Assembly: GCA_027488715.1 (NCBI GenBank)
Contig: JAIYBD010000116.1
Span: 1-24,866, forward strand
Direction: 5' to 3'
Length of the DNA: 24,866 bases
Origin: Bacteroidota bacterium
GTDB taxonomy: Bacteria > Bacteroidota > Bacteroidia > UBA7662 > CANHCV01
Made by a program: the position numbers and the translations under genes. Numbering within the stretch: position 1 is the first letter of the stretch; each line of letters starts with the position of its first letter. The notes under the pieces are model-generated. The model was not told the DNA's origin. It made no database searches and worked only from the letters and a program-made list of their open reading frames with translations. This document shows positions 22,901-24,866 of the stretch, one piece after another.

Positions 22901-24607
22901 GGAACCGGCCGATACGTTTACTTGGAGGCTTCCAATTGTTTTTCCAAAGTTGCTAAAATGAGCACCCCTTGCATCAGCTTATCAGGAGTGCAGTTGCCCA
23001 TGTTGGAGTTTTGGTACCACATGTACGGAGCGGATATGGGCTCCCTGGCAGTAGATATTTTGGCCAATGGAGAACTCTTTTCCAATGTATTTCAAGAAAA
23101 TGGCGATAAAGGCAATAGCTGGAGATTGGGGCAAGTTAATTTAAATGCATTCATCGGTAAAAACATCACCATTATTTTCCGTGGTACGACCGGTGGGAAT
23201 TTTACTTCCGACTTGGCCATTGATGATATTCGAGTTTATAGCGCAGCGGTTTCCCCAACGGCTCAATTCAGCAGTAGCAAATCCCAAGATTGCGTTGGGA
23301 AACCCATCGTCCTTTCCGATCGCAGCTTGAATAACCCCACCTCTCGCCGATGGACCATCACGCCGAGTACGTTCACGTTCGTTCAAGGAAACGACACCTC
23401 GGCAAATCCAACAGTTGCTTTTCAAGCATTGGGCACCTACCAAATTAAACTTTGGGTATCGAATGCCTTTGGAGTGGATAGCATGATTATGGGCAATGCA
23501 GTTCGTATCATTTCCGGCCTTCCTTTGCCCATGAACGAAAACTTCCAATTAGGGAATTTACCTACCCCGAATATTTCCGTTGAAAATCCCGATAATAGCA
23601 ACACTTGGGCTCTTGAAAACGTTACCGGCCCTGCAGGTTCCAACACTTCGGCGATTCGCGTTGACAATTTCAATTACAACGCTGCGGGTGAGAAAGATTA
23701 CCTGCTTACACAACCTTTGATTATCCCAGCTTCCAAAACCACCTACCTCACTTTTTATCGTGCGCACGCTCCCTACAATGCAACCACCAACGACAGTTTA
23801 TTGATTGAGGTAAGTACCGATTGCGGCATTACTTTCTCATCCATTGTTTATCAAAAAGGGGGAAGTAGCTTGGCATCAACGGCCATTTCCAATCGCATCT
23901 TCCGACCTACCGCTGCGAACCAATGGGCGAAAGACACGGTTACCTTAAGCAATTTCGGCGGACAGAATATTGTGATTCGATTTACCAACGTAACAGCTTA
24001 TGGAAACAATACCTATTTGGATTCCATCCAATTGGATACCGCAGCTGCCGTAGTTCAAACCACGGTGGATGGTAGTGTATCCAGAATTATCGGTTTGAAC
24101 GGGGTGATCAATGCACCAACGTCCATTTCAGGGGTACTGAGAAATATCGGCACCGCAGCCATTTCCAATCAAACCCTTAGCTATACCGTGAATGGAGGAA
24201 GCCCCGTGATTTCGAATGTATCGGGAACCATCAATCCGGGAGATTCGGCCACCCTTACGTTTGCAACCCCATTTTCACCAACGGCGGGTGGCAGTTACCG
24301 CATTTGCCTTTTCCCCACCAACCTGGCCAACGATATCAACCGCACCAACGACACGATTTGCCAGGTTGTTAGCAGCACTCTTGGCGTAACAAATCCTTCA
24401 TCCAATCTTGTCATTTATCCTAATCCAACCACCGAAGCTGGATTTTGGATTGAAACTTCCACTCCTCAAGAAATTCGATTGTTCAACAGCCTTGGTCAGT
24501 TGGTTCGAAAAGAGTGGATTTCAACCCGTGTTTTTGTTCAAGGGATTCAATCCGGAATTTATTTCATGGAATGGAAAAACGGAAAAGAGAAATTGATTGT
24601 TCATTAA
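19907..24607 (+). CDS. Large secreted S8 subtilase with beta-sandwich domains and T9SS sorting domain
   Basis: A predicted extracellular serine protease of 1566 residues. The signal peptide is 1-20 (GALAQ). A propeptide region at about 35-200 includes two inhibitor-like segments. The S8 catalytic domain covers about 230-500, with GDDGI (Asp240), GTHGD (His265), SGGNQG (oxyanion Asn355) and GGGTSAASP (Ser435). A beta-rich P-like region follows at 505-640, then fibronectin III-like and CARDB-like repeats up to about 925. A MAM/jelly-roll-like domain starts at LPYSENFD (about 932) and runs to 1105, a PKD domain spans about 1115-1200, and a second ENF-starting jelly-roll domain spans about 1205-1385. 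A CARDB-like domain follows at about 1395-1485, and the T9SS type A tail runs from IYPNPT (about 1502) to 1566. It is a stand-alone unit with its own promoter and terminator. Substrate is unknown; polymer or host protein degradation is plausible. Confidence 0.94.
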   Translation: MKKFVLGSIFCLFAAGALAQSKTSPLYFQSGTLQPIEFDAWNTPWTPSEKKAGKGIRIIQFDAIPTQEKMKWLQSQGIQILDYMPEKAYFAEIPTTIDFTILRQNGVVAILGINLSMKQSKELVTEEYPQWAVNGSRIKLSVTGYKNTLSSDVEKAIIAEGFQIFENQGQYQHWLVEGPISKIKNLTQIPALQYVECVSKPGEKEDTEARALHRSSPINNKFNPVARKFNGSGVTVALGDDGIVGPHIDFTGRLTNVATTNTGTHGDMCAGIIGGAGNLDSRAAGMADGAQIINYSINGYAQVVNAPQNFTTTGQVISTTSYSQTCNGGYTADARTIDLQMGANQQLMHVFSGGNQGQNNCNYGAGTGWGTITGGYKASKHVMAAGNTTYLGVIDPTSSRGPSADGRIKPDICANGTNQISTDPNNTYAPGGGTSAASPGIAGITAQLYQAYREFNGGRNAPGALLKAVLLNTAEDLGNRGPDYTYGFGRVNAYRALKALEQRTYIDSFLVQGDSINHSIVVPAGTRQVKLMCYWPDTAGVGNATKALVNDIDFKAVNNGITHLPLVLTPARNAAILNALAVPGRDTLNNAEQIVIDNPVAGPIQLQIKGTSIPMGPQRYILVYTFLTEDVKFMAPFGREGFSAGQREVIHWDAVGNSGTFDLAYSVDSGLNWSTIATNIAATVRHYEWTVPSVPATGNGMLRISRNGQFYYPDTTVSFINRPTGLRLDWQCADSLRLIWNAVPGATSYRIHELGARYMDSIGTSNSSSFIVRRTGVSTANTWFAITAFGPQGAVSERGLAFNKNATALNCPVTVDAEALSVVSPVPGRTPSCHGNAQTPVTVVVRNDGTQSISNVPVSYSITGAITASGSDTLRRSIDPFDTAWFTFSVPISTTTAGVYNVNFQVGLPGDLVANNNAITSISTFTASNLINLPYSENFDQLSTCATTANCGTGTCALGSANGGITNEPNGTSDDIDFRNTNAATPSAGTGPDFDHTSGTGRYVYLEASNCFSKVAKMSTPCISLSGVQLPMLEFWYHMYGADMGSLAVDILANGELFSNVFQENGDKGNSWRLGQVNLNAFIGKNITIIFRGTTGGNFTSDLAIDDIRVYSAAVSPTAQFSSSKSQDCVGKPIVLSDRSLNNPTSRRWTITPSTFTFVQGNDTSANPTVAFQALGTYQIKLWVSNAFGVDSMIMGNAVRIISGLPLPMNENFQLGNLPTPNISVENPDNSNTWALENVTGPAGSNTSAIRVDNFNYNAAGEKDYLLTQPLIIPASKTTYLTFYRAHAPYNATTNDSLLIEVSTDCGITFSSIVYQKGGSSLASTAISNRIFRPTAANQWAKDTVTLSNFGGQNIVIRFTNVTAYGNNTYLDSIQLDTAAAVVQTTVDGSVSRIIGLNGVINAPTSISGVLRNIGTAAISNQTLSYTVNGGSPVISNVSGTINPGDSATLTFATPFSPTAGGSYRICLFPTNLANDINRTNDTICQVVSSTLGVTNPSSNLVIYPNPTTEAGFWIETSTPQEIRLFNSLGQLVRKEWISTRVFVQGIQSGIYFMEWKNGKEKLIVH

Positions 24608-24623
24608 TCTCTTTAAACCCAAC

Positions 24624-24655
24624 AAAAAAGCCCCGAAGAATTTCGGGGCTTTTTT
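24624..24655. terminator. Bidirectional rho-independent terminator between the subtilase and DUF983 genes
   Basis: A6, perfect 8-bp stem GCCCCGAA/TTCGGGGC with a four-base loop, then T6. It is symmetric, so it can serve the subtilase on the plus strand and the DUF983 gene on the minus strand, whose stop codon is one base away. Confidence 0.93.
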
Positions 24656-24656
24656 A

Positions 24657-24866
24657 TTATCGGTCTAAATCTTTTAGGTCGTGATTTTTCCAATCGGGAT
24701 CGAACTTCAATCCGCCAAATAAATGAAGCATTAAAGAGCGGCTGTAGCGCAAACTCCAAGGACTTGCCAAAACTACGACGGGAACAATGAAGGACATGTA
24801 CACCAAAACACTGGGGTTATTCAGGAAATAGTACACCAAAAATGCGGTGATCATGGTAAACCCAAC
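24657..24866 (-). CDS. DUF983 family membrane protein (partial, N-terminus outside window)
   Basis: The last 69 codons and the TAA of a frame that stays open to the window edge. The visible part has two hydrophobic segments: VGFTMITAFLVYYFL at the edge, and PSVLVYMSFIVPVVVLASPW, followed by SLRYSRSLMLHLFGGLKFD and a charged end. The pattern of a last helix ending in Pro, then R-x-SR-x-LWLHL-like and FD, is that of DUF983 proteins. These usually start with a CxxC zinc-ribbon segment that would lie outside this window. Their function is unknown. An internal ATG at 24854 exists but would cut the helix, so a start beyond the edge is preferred. Confidence 0.75.
   Translation of the reverse strand, partial: VGFTMITAFLVYYFLNNPSVLVYMSFIVPVVVLASPWSLRYSRSLMLHLFGGLKFDPDWKNHDLKDLDR

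Noticed and set aside
1..24866. CRISPR arrays, rRNA or tRNA genes, insertion sequences or prophage
   Set aside because: I read for regular spaced repeats, tRNA-like folds, transposase motifs and structural phage genes and saw none.

Overview
The window comes from a member of the Bacteroidota, probably a flavobacterium-like lineage; I cannot name the genus. Four things point there. Three secreted proteins end in type IX secretion (T9SS) C-terminal sorting domains. There is a bshA gene for bacillithiol. Most starts lack a Shine-Dalgarno sequence. Several genes carry the Bacteroidota -7 promoter element TAnnTTTG. Coding density is high, and the ordinary genes are around 45% GC where I hand-counted.

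Layout, left to right. 1-854 (-): the N-terminal part of an LD-carboxypeptidase (S66), cut by the window edge. It is divergent from a plus-strand run: ychF, a secreted protein that looks like a metallo-beta-lactamase fold without its metal ligands, a TerC-family membrane protein, an LpxL-type acyltransferase starting at TTG inside the terC stop, and a small T9SS cargo protein closed by a terminator. Next is bshA (+). It meets a minus-strand group transcribed from mdh through a DnaQ-like exonuclease, an unannotated-looking 56-codon Cys-rich gene and a 120-residue unknown protein. From 9102 (+): an M43-type T9SS metalloprotease and its terminator, then a tightly overlapping set mutL - rhomboid - second, divergent rhomboid - membrane-anchored endonuclease/exonuclease/phosphatase protein. 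This converges on a minus-strand pair, an RluA-family pseudouridine synthase and a histidine phosphatase.

From about 16860 to 18634 the DNA is visibly AT-richer and looser. It holds a secreted protein of unknown function and a RibD-C/DHFR-like reductase, and reads like an accessory insertion between housekeeping genes. The window ends with tilS (-), divergent from a 1566-residue S8 subtilase that carries extra beta-sandwich domains and a T9SS tail, then a terminator and the C-terminal end of a DUF983 protein (-).

Functionally this is mostly conserved housekeeping: translation and tRNA/rRNA modification (ychF, rluA-type, tilS), central carbon metabolism (mdh), thiol redox (bshA), repair (mutL, exonuclease) and envelope lipid (LpxL-like). 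Mixed in are secreted proteases and envelope proteins. I do not see CRISPR arrays, rRNA, tRNA, insertion sequences or phage genes. The points most worth a second look are the metal-ligand-free MBL-fold protein; the tandem rhomboids with one very divergent copy; the eroded MutL nuclease site; the small Cys-rich gene whose start codon sits in a hairpin that competes with a second hairpin; and the repeated placement of the promoter element only 3-4 bases before ATG.
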